This document shows positions 8,640-17,218 of a DNA stretch of 64,000 nucleotides, piece after piece; the first letter of the stretch is position 1; every line of letters begins with the position of its first letter. The notes beneath the pieces are model-generated. The model saw nothing but the letters and a program-made list of their open reading frames with translations. It was not told where the DNA came from and ran no database searches. This DNA comes from Acinetobacter sp. WCHAc010034. GTDB lineage: Bacteria > Pseudomonadota > Gammaproteobacteria > Pseudomonadales > Moraxellaceae. The translations under genes were made by a program, and so were the position numbers. Location: the NCBI RefSeq assembly GCF_001696615.3, contig NZ_CP032268.1, forward strand, positions 1-64,000, in the 5' to 3' direction.

Positions 8640-8987
8640 TTAGTTTTTGATACAAGGCAGGCCATTTTTCCACCAAGATTTCATACCACCTTTTAACTGT
8701 GTGACTGAATATCCCATCTTGGCTAATTTGCGTGTCGCTGGAATGCTTCGGTGCGCCGATAAACAAATGGTCACCACGGGCTGATCCAGATTGAGCCCCA
8801 ATGATTGTATTGTAGATTCATTCAACTGTGTAATAGGTAAATTAACAGCACCTTTTATATGACTGTGTTTAAACTCGTGAGCACTTCGGACATCAACAAT
8901 CTGTACAATTTCCCGTTTCTGTAATAATTCCTGACAAGTGATTTCAGGCACCTTGCCCCAAGGTAGATACATCAGAATATTAAACAT
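8640..8987 (-). CDS. Rhodanese-like sulfurtransferase (short, single domain)
   Basis: Rhodaneses move sulfane sulfur between thiosulfate or persulfide and thiols. The 115-residue protein has the VDVRSAHEFKHSHIKGAVNLP block (about 31-51) and an active-site loop beginning at Cys75 (CLSAHRS), followed by GMKSWWKNGLP. It has no signal peptide. It is followed in the same direction, about 50 bases on, by the blh-like pseudogene, so both probably formed a small sulfide-detoxification operon before decay. Confidence 0.85.
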   Translation of the reverse strand: MFNILMYLPWGKVPEITCQELLQKREIVQIVDVRSAHEFKHSHIKGAVNLPITQLNESTIQSLGLNLDQPVVTICLSAHRSIPATRKLAKMGYSVTQLKGGMKSWWKNGLPCIKN

Positions 8988-9326
8988 GATTTTCCTCTAT
9001 TAGAACAGTTGTTATCCGCGACTTATATTTATAAGGATTTAAAATAAAAATAAGTAGTAAAATAAATATAAGCCAATCTTGGGTTAAACTTCAAATCTAT
9101 CCTCATAGAAAATACAATGACTTTTTAATAACCAAACCTACAATGCAGTCCAACTTTAATAAGACCTCATTCGCTCCAGAATGATCTTACGCTTCCTATT
9201 CCATAAAGAAAAAATAAAATTATGTTTAGTAGCAGATTAAAATCGATTTTATCGTCTATTTTTCAATTATAAATTTTATATTTTGTTATACTATAACCTA
9301 TGTAATGTCCATAAAAGTGTAGTGAA
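8988..9326. promoter_or_regulatory. Divergent AT-rich intergenic region
   Basis: The region separates the minus-strand rhodanese from the plus-strand DUF2946-like gene and must hold both promoters. It is very AT-rich, with no clear operator or hairpin visible. Confidence 0.35.
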
Positions 9327-9803
9327 GTGCTCATGATGTTGGGAAGATTGCTGGGGTTATCAGCAATCTTGTTACAGATCGCTGTGTTCCTGCAGCCTTT
9401 ATTGCCAGAAAAACACAGTGTTTTTTCGGTATGTAAAACTATTGCCGCAGCATTACATCTAGAAGTTACTAACGTTCATCCACACCACAGCTTCGCAACA
9501 TCACATCCGCATAGCAATCAAGCCAGCGGAGCAGACCAAAGCAATGCACATATCCTCGCACATGTGCAGGATCGACATGAACATCAAGAGCGGGATGATG
9601 CACATACCGGTCATGACTGCCAGTTTTGCCTGGTGCACAGCTATACCCTACCGCTACTCGATACCAAACTCAGACTAGTACTGATCAGAACTCAGACCTT
9701 ACTGCAGTTCTTCAGTACATTTGTCCCATATACGCTGTCCCAACCTACTCCCTGGTTCCTTATTCCTCAGAGCCGTGCTCCTCCTCTAACATTCATCCAT
9801 TAA
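9327..9803 (+). CDS. DUF2946-like histidine-rich envelope protein
   Basis: The 158-residue protein starts with a hydrophobic segment (about 5-25), then a very histidine-rich stretch (about 50-105), and a DCQFCLVHS motif with Cys98 and Cys101. This arrangement matches DUF2946, a family often linked to copper or other metals. It probably sits in the envelope and binds metal through His/Cys. The listed start is GTG; an ATG two codons on is equally possible. The neighbours do not settle which metal is involved. Confidence 0.6.
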   Translation: MLMMLGRLLGLSAILLQIAVFLQPLLPEKHSVFSVCKTIAAALHLEVTNVHPHHSFATSHPHSNQASGADQSNAHILAHVQDRHEHQERDDAHTGHDCQFCLVHSYTLPLLDTKLRLVLIRTQTLLQFFSTFVPYTLSQPTPWFLIPQSRAPPLTFIH

Positions 9804-10054
9804 ATCAGCAGATGTGATATCGCTGAGCAGTCTTCCTAGTTTGCGATATGGTCGAAAATATTCATCTATCCAGAATATGTAGGCAGCTCACAATCGACAT
9901 CTTCAGTCACCGTAATCCTATCCGTAATAGTTAATATGACTTTTGATTTGTCTGTATCTAAATCTTTTTGAAGTCCAACTATCACAGTCTCAATGACTTT
10001 CTAATTTTTCAAAGTGTTATTACAACTTTTTAGTATATCGATAAGGAGGACACA
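9804..10054. other. Intergenic, no gene seen
   Basis: About 250 bases. A strong ribosome site (AAGGAGG near 10043) precedes the next gene. No toxin gene that could pair with the downstream HTH protein is present. Confidence 0.5.
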
Positions 10055-10318
10055 ATGATGAATCTACTTCAGCATGATCAGGCACATCACCTAAAAAGTG
10101 ATTTTAATAACAACTGTTGTCTGGATTTAGCACAACAAATTGTAAGGATCCGGCAAGCTCTCAATATTTCACAGACAGAACTAGCATCAAAACTGTGTAT
10201 TTCCGCCCGTACCTTAGAAAGTTGGGAACGTGGAGTTCGTCATCCCTCAAGCTCAGCCCAAGCTTTGTTGAAACTCTTTATCAAGTCACCTCAGTTTGTT
10301 TTGGAAAATCTTGCTTGA
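10055..10318 (+). CDS. XRE-family HTH regulator (HigA/NadS-like)
   Basis: The 87-residue DNA-binding protein has a Cro/CI helix-turn-helix at about residues 38-60 (ISQTELASKLCISARTLESW) followed by the ERGVRHPSSSAQALL tail typical of HigA/NadS antitoxins. Spacing to the AAGGAGG ribosome site is ideal. No RelE/HigB-type toxin lies on either side, so it may be an orphan antitoxin or an independent repressor. Confidence 0.75.
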   Translation: MMNLLQHDQAHHLKSDFNNNCCLDLAQQIVRIRQALNISQTELASKLCISARTLESWERGVRHPSSSAQALLKLFIKSPQFVLENLA

Positions 10319-10436
10319 ATAGTATTAGCTATGTTTTTGAATAGTTTTTGTCACTACAAGCTTAACTTATAAATCATCATGAACCGATACATACCTATAA
10401 AGAGCAGTAGTATCGGTTTGGTTTGGAGAAATCTTT

Positions 10437-10736
10437 ATGGTAATTGTAATTACATCACAGAACCGACGTCATATTACTCCGCACGCTGGGAAATGCCGAA
10501 AATTCTGGAAATATGAGCTCAAAGATGGGAAAGTTATGGACAAACAGCTCATTGAGGTGGAGAAAGAAGCATCATTTTCTCAGTCGGGTGAGGTGCTAGA
10601 AAAACTGTTACCTATGGATATTTTCGTAACTACAGGGATGGGGGACAGATTACGAGAAAAACTCAAAAATATTGGCGTACATGTTATTGTGACTGGCGAA
10701 ATTGATCCTGATAATTTTATTAAGAGTTTAGTTTAA
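10437..10736 (+). CDS. NifX/NifB-domain (dinitrogenase iron-molybdenum cofactor family) protein
   Basis: The 99-residue protein begins VIVITSQNRRHITPHAGKCR and ends with GVHVIVTGEIDPDNFIKSL, matching the small cofactor-carrier domain of the NifX/NafY/NifB family. It has an RNase-H-like fold that can hold metal-sulfur clusters. Outside nitrogen fixation these stand-alone proteins are of unknown function and often sit near metal or sulfur genes, as here. A start codon inside the frame (about 10438-10470) is possible, since no good ribosome site was seen. Confidence 0.7.
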   Translation: MVIVITSQNRRHITPHAGKCRKFWKYELKDGKVMDKQLIEVEKEASFSQSGEVLEKLLPMDIFVTTGMGDRLREKLKNIGVHVIVTGEIDPDNFIKSLV

Positions 10737-10818
10737 CTCGCCCGCCTACCTCTGCGCTTTCGTTAAATGCTTTAGATTATTTTCTGTGTATGCTTGAATA
10801 AAATCTGAAACCATAGTT

Positions 10819-10849
10819 AAAGTTTCCCTTAAAAGTTAATGGAAACTTT
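10819..10849 (+). terminator. Hairpin downstream of the NifX-like gene
   Basis: AAAGTTTCC and GGAAACTTT pair across a 13-base loop. It lies 80 bases after the stop codon, without a strong T-run. Confidence 0.45.
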
Positions 10850-10940
10850 CGCTGATAAAATACATCTTACCTAACTGCTATTTGATCAAAACATTAAATT
10901 GTCTAGGTTTGAAATAGGTTGACACTATATTTCATATAAA

Positions 10941-10969
10941 TGCCTGACGAATTTCATCAGGCATTTTTT
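10941..10969 (+). terminator. Rho-independent terminator
   Basis: TGCCTGA and TCAGGCA arms around GATTTCA-like loop bases, followed by TTTTTTA. Points along the plus strand. Confidence 0.75.
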
Positions 10970-11046
10970 ATTTGTAAGACAGATGCTTCTAATAAATTAC
11001 AAAAGGAAAACCTTCTCAATCAAATGAAGGCCTTTCCTAAAATTAA

Positions 11047-11790
11047 CTATTGTGAAGTATATGACCCATCTACTACATACTGGCTGCCCGTTACAAAAGA
11101 TGCATCATCAGAGAGTAAGAAAGCAACGACCTGTGCAACTTCTTCCGGATTTCCTAAACGACCAACTGGATGCAATTTTATCAGTTCAGCTTCATCAAAC
11201 TCACCAATTAAAGGCGTTTTAATATAACCAGGATGTACTGAATTAATACGAATACCCTTTTTAGCATATTCTAGCGAAGCCGTTTTAGTAAGCCCGGTTA
11301 CACCATGCTTAGCTGCAACATAACCAGAAATATTTTCAGTCCCAACTAAACCTAAAATTGATGCTGTATTCACAATTGCACCACCGCCGGCTGCCAATAT
11401 TGCAGGGATTTGATAATGTAGGCCATAAAAGACCGCATTCAAATTAATATCAATCACACGACGCCAAGCTTCAATACTTAAATTTGCAATTGGCTGAACG
11501 TCACCCAATATTCCAGCATTGTTAAAAGCTAAATGAAGGGCACCATACGTGCTAATTGAAAATTCAACCGCTGCTTTCATGTCTTCAGGTTCAGCCGTAT
11601 TGGCTTTATTCGCAGCCGCTTTACCGCCTAAAGATACAATTTCCTCAGCAACTTTCTGTGCTGCTTCAAAGTTAATATCCGAGACTACAACACTTGCACC
11701 CTGCTTCGCTAAAAGCATAGCTGTGCTTTTCCCAATTCCAGAACCCGCACCAGTAACTAGGGCAACTTTATTTTTGAACCGATTTGACAT
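11047..11790 (-). CDS. Short-chain dehydrogenase/reductase (SDR)
   Basis: The 247-residue classical SDR uses NAD(P)H to interconvert alcohols and ketones. It has the cofactor motif TGAGSGIG at 13-20, an Asp in SDIN at 38 that favours NAD(H), NNAG at 90-93, and the catalytic Ser144, Tyr157 and Lys161. The C-terminal block SVHPGYIKTP follows. The substrate is not predictable. It is the last of a run of minus-strand genes after a methyltransferase and an AhpD-like gene, 68 bases from its upstream neighbour. Confidence 0.88.
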   Translation of the reverse strand: MSNRFKNKVALVTGAGSGIGKSTAMLLAKQGASVVVSDINFEAAQKVAEEIVSLGGKAAANKANTAEPEDMKAAVEFSISTYGALHLAFNNAGILGDVQPIANLSIEAWRRVIDINLNAVFYGLHYQIPAILAAGGGAIVNTASILGLVGTENISGYVAAKHGVTGLTKTASLEYAKKGIRINSVHPGYIKTPLIGEFDEAELIKLHPVGRLGNPEEVAQVVAFLLSDDASFVTGSQYVVDGSYTSQ

Positions 11791-11858
11791 AATAAAACCT
11801 CTTTCTTAAAGTACTGCAATGCTGAATATTTGCATCACATTTAAGAATTCACTTGTTT

Positions 11859-12479
11859 TTACTTCATCACTTGTATCGCAAATTGAATAACATGGCATTT
11901 ACCACAATGTAATTCTCCCTCCTGTCTTTCTTGCTCTCCAACATAAAAATGATGGATATGATCCTGCTTGAAAACCTGCAAAATATCCCACGGATAGTAT
12001 AAATATTCGATATTTTTAGGGCCACCAGTTTTATAGTTGATCTGCTCCTTGGAATACAGCTCACCGATAAACCATCCACCGTTTAGCAAAGATTCTCTTA
12101 TGCCTTCTAAAACCTTTGTTTGTGTTTCTGTATCGAAATGACCAAATACACAAATCACGTTTTGATAACGCTCGGACGGCCATTTAGCTGCTGTTAAATC
12201 AACATGTCTGAGTTCAAGATTTATCCCTGTGGCTTCGGCTTTGCTGGACAGATGCTTCAAAGCAACATCGGAATAATCCCAAACTTCTGCCGAAAAAGGA
12301 TAATTATCCTGTCTTGCCTGCTCAGCCAGGTACAGGATATTCCTTCCTTCTCCTTCAGCAATTGCCAGTGTTTTACCTTCAATCCGGATTTTCCGCGCAA
12401 TCTCCTGGATAAACAGGTTTGCTGCTGTGCCGTATAGGTCCTGCGTCTGGGCATACAATTCATTCCAGTGCTGACTCAT
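11859..12479 (-). CDS. SAM-dependent methyltransferase (TehB-like class I)
   Basis: The 206-residue cytosolic enzyme has SAM-binding motif I as AEGEGRN at 41-47, an acidic residue in EVWDYS near 67, and motif II around DLTAAKWP and NVICVFGHFD. The C-terminus holds two CxxC-like cysteines in HCGKCHVIQFAI, which may bind metal. Proteins of this shape are often annotated as tellurite-resistance (TehB-like) or thiol methyltransferases. The acceptor is unknown. Confidence 0.8.
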   Translation of the reverse strand: MSQHWNELYAQTQDLYGTAANLFIQEIARKIRIEGKTLAIAEGEGRNILYLAEQARQDNYPFSAEVWDYSDVALKHLSSKAEATGINLELRHVDLTAAKWPSERYQNVICVFGHFDTETQTKVLEGIRESLLNGGWFIGELYSKEQINYKTGGPKNIEYLYYPWDILQVFKQDHIHHFYVGEQERQEGELHCGKCHVIQFAIQVMK

Positions 12480-12508
12480 TTTATCACTCCATTTACGCCA
12501 CTATCCAA

Positions 12509-12844
12509 TCAGTTGGAAAACTCTTTAAATGCTTCCAGGGCATTTGCGGCATACATCAATGAAGGTCCACCGCCCATATACACAGCAACGCCCAGAGCTT
12601 CCTCCAGCTCCTGCAGGGTCATACCCATTTTGACCAACGTCCTGACATGAAAACCGATACAACCATCACAACGTGCAGCCACACCAATCGCCAAGGCAAT
12701 CAATTCCTTGGTTTTGGAATCAATCACACCATCACGCATTGCGATCTGGGATAATTGATTGAAACTTTTCATTAAATCAGGTGAATCCTGGCTGAGCGTT
12801 CTTAAATTACCTGAAATATTCTGGGTTAATTCTTTGTATTTCAT
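12509..12844 (-). CDS. Carboxymuconolactone decarboxylase/AhpD-like protein
   Basis: The 111-residue all-helical protein has the AhpD-type redox centre Cys59-Asp-Gly-Cys62 with His66 four residues on (RCDGCIGFH). This supports thiol peroxidase or disulfide-relay activity rather than lactone chemistry. Its start codon is ATG at 12844. It lies between a rhodanese and a methyltransferase on the same strand, fitting a sulfur and redox cluster. Confidence 0.85.
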   Translation of the reverse strand: MKYKELTQNISGNLRTLSQDSPDLMKSFNQLSQIAMRDGVIDSKTKELIALAIGVAARCDGCIGFHVRTLVKMGMTLQELEEALGVAVYMGGGPSLMYAANALEAFKEFSN

Positions 12845-12896
12845 GACTTTCTCTCAAACTAAACAATCAACAATAAGGTTTTGTTTATTCAATAGA

Positions 12897-13295
12897 TTAT
12901 TTTTGTACCGGATAGCCCTGCTCTAGCCATGCTTGAAATCCCCCTTGAACGGATTTAACCTGAGTAAAACCCATATTCTGCAAAGTATCTGTAGCCAGTG
13001 CCGAACGGCCGCCTGTACCACAGATCAAATAGATCGGCTGATCTTTAAGATGTTCCAGTGCCTGTAGGGTATCGCAATGATGGCTCGCCAAAGGATGCTG
13101 GTGAATCCTCATTTCTAAAACACCACGAGGATAGTTCACCGCACGGTCTATCGCTGCCGCCTGAAATTCATCTGGTTCCCGAACATCAATTAGAATGGTT
13201 TTATGATTTTTCATGGCTTCAAGTAAGTCATCTACACTCACTTCCTGAATCCGTCTTTTCGCATTCAGAATGATTTGCTCTGCAGTTTTCATCAT
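12897..13295 (-). CDS. Rhodanese-domain sulfurtransferase
   Basis: The 132-residue protein has LIDVREPDEFQAAAID (about 35-50) and the active loop Cys92-Gly-Thr-Gly-Gly-Arg-Ser, matching the six-residue cradle of sulfurtransferases. A helix of about 30 residues precedes the domain. Either of the first two Met codons can start it. It lies downstream of the BigR-type operon and would take persulfide sulfur made or consumed by the MBL-fold enzyme. Confidence 0.87.
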   Translation of the reverse strand: MMKTAEQIILNAKRRIQEVSVDDLLEAMKNHKTILIDVREPDEFQAAAIDRAVNYPRGVLEMRIHQHPLASHHCDTLQALEHLKDQPIYLICGTGGRSALATDTLQNMGFTQVKSVQGGFQAWLEQGYPVQK

Positions 13296-13531
13296 TTCTA
13301 CTCTTCCTCACTCATCAAAATTAGCCTCATCTGTTATAAATGCCAGATCAGCAACTTAAAAGCACTTTGTTATAAACTCTCATTCCAGCACTGTTGCAAC
13401 GATCACACTATTGCAAACAGCCCATTTGCTAAATTCATTTTAGACTCTACACCTGTTTGATATTCATTCAGATGACAGATCATGTAGTCATACATCAACT
13501 CATGCATTCTTTATCCATACAATGCACAGGA
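13296..13531. other. Intergenic region between rhodanese and TauE-like genes
   Basis: About 235 bases. No gene, hairpin or clear promoter was identified. It probably separates two transcription units on the minus strand. Confidence 0.4.
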
Positions 13532-14314
13532 CTAGCCTATGAGTGCTGAATAGATTAAATAGATTGCCACCCCAATCACAGTCGTAGCAAAAACCTTTTG
13601 GATTTGATTACTCTTTATCAAAGGTATCAAACTACGCCCAATGAGCATCCCAATGATACAAGCCAGAACAAAAGTCAGGGTAACCGAAACAGGATATTGA
13701 AAACCATCCAGAACGTGGGCAGAAATACTGACACTGCCAATCAGGAAGATAATCATCAGGGAAGTCGCAACGATACTACGCATATCGAGGTCTGTGAATT
13801 TACGCAGCGCTGGAACAATTACAAAACCACCACCAACCCCAAGCAGGCCAGTTAATAAACCCGCAACTACACCAATACCGGCGAGGAACGAGGCCGTTTT
13901 CACATTCCAGATCAGGCGACCGGTCGTTTGATTGACCTTACACGGTGGATTCTCATGGTCATTAACTTTGTTAAAGAAGATCCGGTAAGCCACAATCAAC
14001 ATGACTAGACTGAAAGCCATCGTCAGCCAGACCGGAGAAACAATACCAGCCAGATTTACGCCATAGCGTGCTGAAGGAATACTGATCAGGGCGATCCAGA
14101 GCGCAGCGCGATAACGTACAATACGCTTGAATAAACCCTCGAACGTTCCGACCAAGGCAGACAGAGTCACTGCCAGCAAGCCCACAGGCGCAGCCTGTGC
14201 CACGGTCCAGCCCTGACTCGCCATCAGTGCCGGTACAGCCAGGATACCGCCACCAGCACCAGTTAAACCCAGCAAGCCACCGATGGCCAACCCTTCCAGT
14301 ATTAACACCCACAT
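13532..14314 (-). CDS. TauE/SafE-family sulfite or sulfur-anion exporter
   Basis: This inner-membrane permease of about 260 residues has eight predicted hydrophobic segments and the two family repeats, GLLGLTGAGGGILAVPAL near the start and LLTGLLGVGGGFVIVPAL in the middle. I chose the ATG at 14314 because a GAGAGGAACAG ribosome site precedes it; the frame stays open to 14359. In BigR-type operons this protein is thought to export sulfite produced by persulfide oxidation. It is the last gene of that operon, 27 bases after the hydrolase. Confidence 0.85.
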   Translation of the reverse strand: MWVLILEGLAIGGLLGLTGAGGGILAVPALMASQGWTVAQAAPVGLLAVTLSALVGTFEGLFKRIVRYRAALWIALISIPSARYGVNLAGIVSPVWLTMAFSLVMLIVAYRIFFNKVNDHENPPCKVNQTTGRLIWNVKTASFLAGIGVVAGLLTGLLGVGGGFVIVPALRKFTDLDMRSIVATSLMIIFLIGSVSISAHVLDGFQYPVSVTLTFVLACIIGMLIGRSLIPLIKSNQIQKVFATTVIGVAIYLIYSALIG

Positions 14315-14385
14315 AGCCACTGTTCCTCTCTTTGCTAATGCAATTAAACAAAAGACCAAACTTTTTGTTTAATCTTGAAACATGT

Positions 14386-15258
14386 CTATTTGAAGTAATT
14401 GAGCGGAAGTTTTAAATAAGAAACCCCATTCTCTTCTGGCGTTGGAAACTGTCCACCTTTCATATTGATCTGAATGGAAGGCAGGATCAGCTTCGGCATA
14501 CTCAGTCCCGCATCACGCTGCTGACGCATTGCGACAAAATCGGCTTTACTGATCCCGCTATGCACATGAATATTATGCTGTTTCTGCATCTGAACAGTGG
14601 TTTCACACTGATACGCATGACGTGACTCAGGCAGATAGTCATGACACAAGAAGACCCGAGTATCTTCTGGTAGCTGATACAGGCTGTGTACCGAATCAAA
14701 AAGCGTTTCTGCACTGCCCTTTGGAAAATCACAACGTGCCGTACCATAGTCCGGCATAAACAGCGTGTCGCCGACAAAGACGGCATCTTCAACCACATAG
14801 CTCAAGCAAGCAGGCGTATGCCCCGGTGTTGCTATGTTATAGACATCCAGCTCACCGATTTTGAAATGCTCACCATCTTCAAATAAATGATCAAATGGCT
14901 GACTAGCATTCACCTGCTTGAGATCCAGATTATAAATTGCAGCAAAGGTCTGCTGCACCACAGCGATTTTCTTGCTGATTGCAATTTTTCCGCCCAGTTC
15001 CTGTTTCAAATACTGGGCTGCAGTCAAGTGATCTGCATGAACATGGGTTTCCAAAATCCATTCCACGTCTAAAGTCTGTGCTTTGACATAGGCAATGATA
15101 CGATCTGCCTGTGTGGTTGAAGTGGTTGCAGATGCCGCATCATAATCCAGCACACTGTCAATGATGGCACAGCGCTTTGTTATTGGATCGGATACCACGT
15201 AACTGAAGGTATTGGTCGCCTCGTCAAAAAAATCCTGTACCAGTGGGTGTTTTGCCAT
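14386..15258 (-). CDS. blh: MBL-fold hydrolase, persulfide dioxygenase-like (Blh)
   Basis: Members of this beta-lactamase-fold family (ETHE1/Blh) oxidise glutathione persulfide to sulfite with a mononuclear iron. The 290-residue protein has the metal motif THVHADHLTA (His72, His74, Asp76, His77), then GHTPACLSY, GDTLFMPDYG and FLCHDY with the remaining ligands. The ATG at 15258 has GGAGAATAACG in front, and it starts two bases after the YeeE-type stop. Gene order with the ArsR-type sensor and YeeE/TauE permeases is that of the bigR-blh operons of Xylella and Agrobacterium. Confidence 0.85.
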   Translation of the reverse strand: MAKHPLVQDFFDEATNTFSYVVSDPITKRCAIIDSVLDYDAASATTSTTQADRIIAYVKAQTLDVEWILETHVHADHLTAAQYLKQELGGKIAISKKIAVVQQTFAAIYNLDLKQVNASQPFDHLFEDGEHFKIGELDVYNIATPGHTPACLSYVVEDAVFVGDTLFMPDYGTARCDFPKGSAETLFDSVHSLYQLPEDTRVFLCHDYLPESRHAYQCETTVQMQKQHNIHVHSGISKADFVAMRQQRDAGLSMPKLILPSIQINMKGGQFPTPEENGVSYLKLPLNYFK

Positions 15259-15260
15259 CG

Positions 15261-15677
15261 TTATTCTCCAGCCCATTTACGGTGCAGCAATACGCCAATC
15301 AACATCGCGATAATAAAATAGAAGACATGGTAATGCCCCAGGCCAATCAAGGTGAAACTTGGTGCTGGACATACCCCAGCAATCCCCCAGCCGATACCAA
15401 ACAACAGGCTGCCAATGATTAAGCGTGGATCAAGTTTTTGACTGGTGGGCAATACAATAGGTTCGTTAAATACGGTTTTCGGTGCTGCAGAACGCATGGC
15501 TTTTTGAAAGGGAATAAATGCCACGGCAATTGCACCCATCATCACAAAGGCCAGACTTGCATCCCAGTCACCAAACAGATCCAGGAAATCCAGCACTTTT
15601 TCCGGATTGGACATGCCTGAAACCATCAGTCCGACAGAAAAAAGAGCACCAAAAATAAAAGCTAAAATATTTTTCAT
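15261..15677 (-). CDS. YeeE/YedE-family sulfur transporter subunit (DUF6691-like half)
   Basis: The 138-residue membrane protein has about four hydrophobic segments and the signature GIAGVCPAPSF near residue 108, where the cysteine is the one that handles thiosulfate or sulfide in YeeE channels. It is half the size of full YeeE, and the gene directly upstream encodes the other half, so the two probably form a heteromeric channel. Only one base separates the two genes. Confidence 0.85.
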   Translation of the reverse strand: MKNILAFIFGALFSVGLMVSGMSNPEKVLDFLDLFGDWDASLAFVMMGAIAVAFIPFQKAMRSAAPKTVFNEPIVLPTSQKLDPRLIIGSLLFGIGWGIAGVCPAPSFTLIGLGHYHVFYFIIAMLIGVLLHRKWAGE

Positions 15678-15678
15678 T

Positions 15679-16095
15679 TTAAAATGCTCCAGTCACGTGA
15701 CGAACAATATAAACAGTGACAAAACCAGCAAACATGAAACTCATGGTGGCCACGATGGAACGTTTAGACAAACGACTCATCCCGCAAATGCCATGACCGC
15801 TGGTACAGCCTGAACCTAAGCGGGTACCAAAGCCGACCAAGAGACCCGCAACCACCAGCATCAGCGGACTCGCATTCAATTCAATTTCTGGCTGAACAAA
15901 CAGTCCATAGATAAATGGCACCGTGATTAAACCCGCCATGAACCAAATCGCAGATGTTTTAAACATCATTTTAGGATTCAGCACCTGTCCGATTAAGCCA
16001 CTGATGCCTGCGATACGACCATGCACATACAGGTAACCAACGACCGATACACCGAGCATCAAACCGCCGAGAAAAGCAATCAGGAAATCATGCAT
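15679..16095 (-). CDS. YeeE/YedE-family sulfur transporter subunit (first half)
   Basis: First gene of the sulfur operon. The 138-residue membrane protein has [21 protein letters not shown] near residues 88-108, the classic YeeE/YedE cysteine motif used for thiosulfate conduction. The downstream gene supplies the companion half. The start ATG at 16095 is 122 bases from the divergent regulator gene, so both share the AT-rich control region between them. Confidence 0.87.
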   Translation of the reverse strand: MHDFLIAFLGGLMLGVSVVGYLYVHGRIAGISGLIGQVLNPKMMFKTSAIWFMAGLITVPFIYGLFVQPEIELNASPLMLVVAGLLVGFGTRLGSGCTSGHGICGMSRLSKRSIVATMSFMFAGFVTVYIVRHVTGAF

Positions 16096-16181
16096 AGCGA
16101 GTCTACTTAAGTTTACAATATATTTATATATAATATATAATATATAATATTAATCAAGCACTCTGTGATATTCTTTCATAA
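16096..16181. promoter_or_regulatory. Divergent promoter and probable BigR operator
   Basis: The stretch 16112-16152 is an almost pure A/T tract of repeated ATATAATAT steps, dyad-symmetric in several registers. BigR-type repressors bind AT-rich dyads that cover the promoter of the sulfur operon. Its place between the regulator and the first YeeE gene fits that role. The exact operator cannot be fixed by eye. Confidence 0.55.
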
Positions 16182-16217
16182 ATGATTTTTAACTATGCAG
16201 GACTGAAGGAGATCGTA

Positions 16218-16529
16218 ATGAATACTGGAACTAATCAGGCTAAAATTGATTTTTCGGAAGTCGATATAGTCACAAACTACTTAAAAGTCTTATCAAATCC
16301 TGACCGCCTAAAAATTTTATGTGTCTTGGTAGAAGGCGAACTCAATGTACAGAAAATTGAGGAAAGCACTGATATTCATCAACCAACACTGTCCCAACAA
16401 CTGACTGTACTGCGTAAAAATAATATGGTCAGCACTCGTCGTGAAGGTAAACAGATTTTCTATCAAGTATCTGACCCCAGAATCCTGACGATTATGCAAA
16501 CCCTGCATCAGTTATATTGTGCTGCTTAA
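16218..16529 (+). CDS. bigR: ArsR-family persulfide-sensing repressor (BigR/SqrR-like)
   Basis: The 103-residue winged-helix repressor has its recognition region at THQPTLSQQLTVLRKNN-like residues (about 56-74). Two cysteines, Cys35 in LKILCVL and Cys101 in QLYCAA, occupy the positions that BigR, YgaV and SqrR use to form a disulfide or polysulfide bridge when persulfides appear, releasing DNA. I chose the ATG at 16218 because GAAGGAGATCGT precedes it; the frame is open to 16182. It probably represses both itself and the divergent sulfur operon. Confidence 0.85.
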   Translation: MNTGTNQAKIDFSEVDIVTNYLKVLSNPDRLKILCVLVEGELNVQKIEESTDIHQPTLSQQLTVLRKNNMVSTRREGKQIFYQVSDPRILTIMQTLHQLYCAA

Positions 16530-16908
16530 GCCTGTTTTTCACTCTAACTTGTACTTTGCTCTGCAATATTCCTCAGATATGAAGAACATTTTTGTTTCGC
16601 CACCTTTCGATATTACGCATACACTCATTTATGAATCCATTGATCATAAAATGGCACTCAAACTGGCGGGTAGTAAAGCATTTCCAGACCTGTCACATCT
16701 CATTAAATTGGCTGAAAGTGATCAATTTAGAATTAGAAATCCCAAAGCAATCATAGAGTCCTTGAGCGAAAATATATTGGACTATCTTCGTGCATCAAAT
16801 GAGGTTCAATTATTCGATGGATTGCGGACATCTATAGAACTTTCAATTTCAAATGTTATGGCGACAGGCCTTGGCACCCAACATTATCGACATGATAAAA
16901 AGAAGTAA
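16521..16908 (+). pseudogene. C-terminal fragment of a HipA-like kinase
   Basis: The open frame overlaps the end of bigR and encodes about 129 residues. The middle part (LIYESIDHKMALKLAGSKAF, then FRIRNPKAIIESLSENI) resembles the C-terminal domain of HipA toxins after the catalytic core. No kinase motifs and no HipB partner are present and the start is an unlikely GTG, so I read it as a 5'-truncated remnant. Confidence 0.45.
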
Positions 16909-17218
16909 TTTAAATGGTGTAATGAAAAATCCTGTAAAAAGACTCAAAATCTTGCAATAAGTACAAGGGCAACGTAAGATGAGGAGTGAAGTCATTTTAA
17001 ATTCCTTGTACGGCAATTTGCATTACATGGAACAAACCCACAATAGTTACCGCTATTGTGGGTCATTAGCCCCTCTTCTTAACTAAGTTATAAGAAAAAT
17101 ACCTCTATCATTCGATTGATTCCTTTATATAAATAATAAAGTAAATATATGTTTTCGATGAAGCTTTATAAAATTCAGTATTAGACCTGTAGGGAAAACT
17201 TATCAAACGAAGTATTAG
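16909..17218. other. Gene-free region with one hairpin
   Basis: About 310 bases. It contains a perfect 11-base hairpin (17036-17046 with 17053-17063) that could end transcription from either side. No gene was supported. Confidence 0.5.
17036..17063. terminator. Perfect 11-bp hairpin
   Basis: ACCCACAATAG and CTATTGTGGGT enclose a six-base loop. There is no T-tail. Confidence 0.5.

Noticed and set aside
9327..9803. Secreted copper chaperone call for the His-rich protein
   Set aside because: Metal and location are guesses; only the DUF2946-like pattern is supported.
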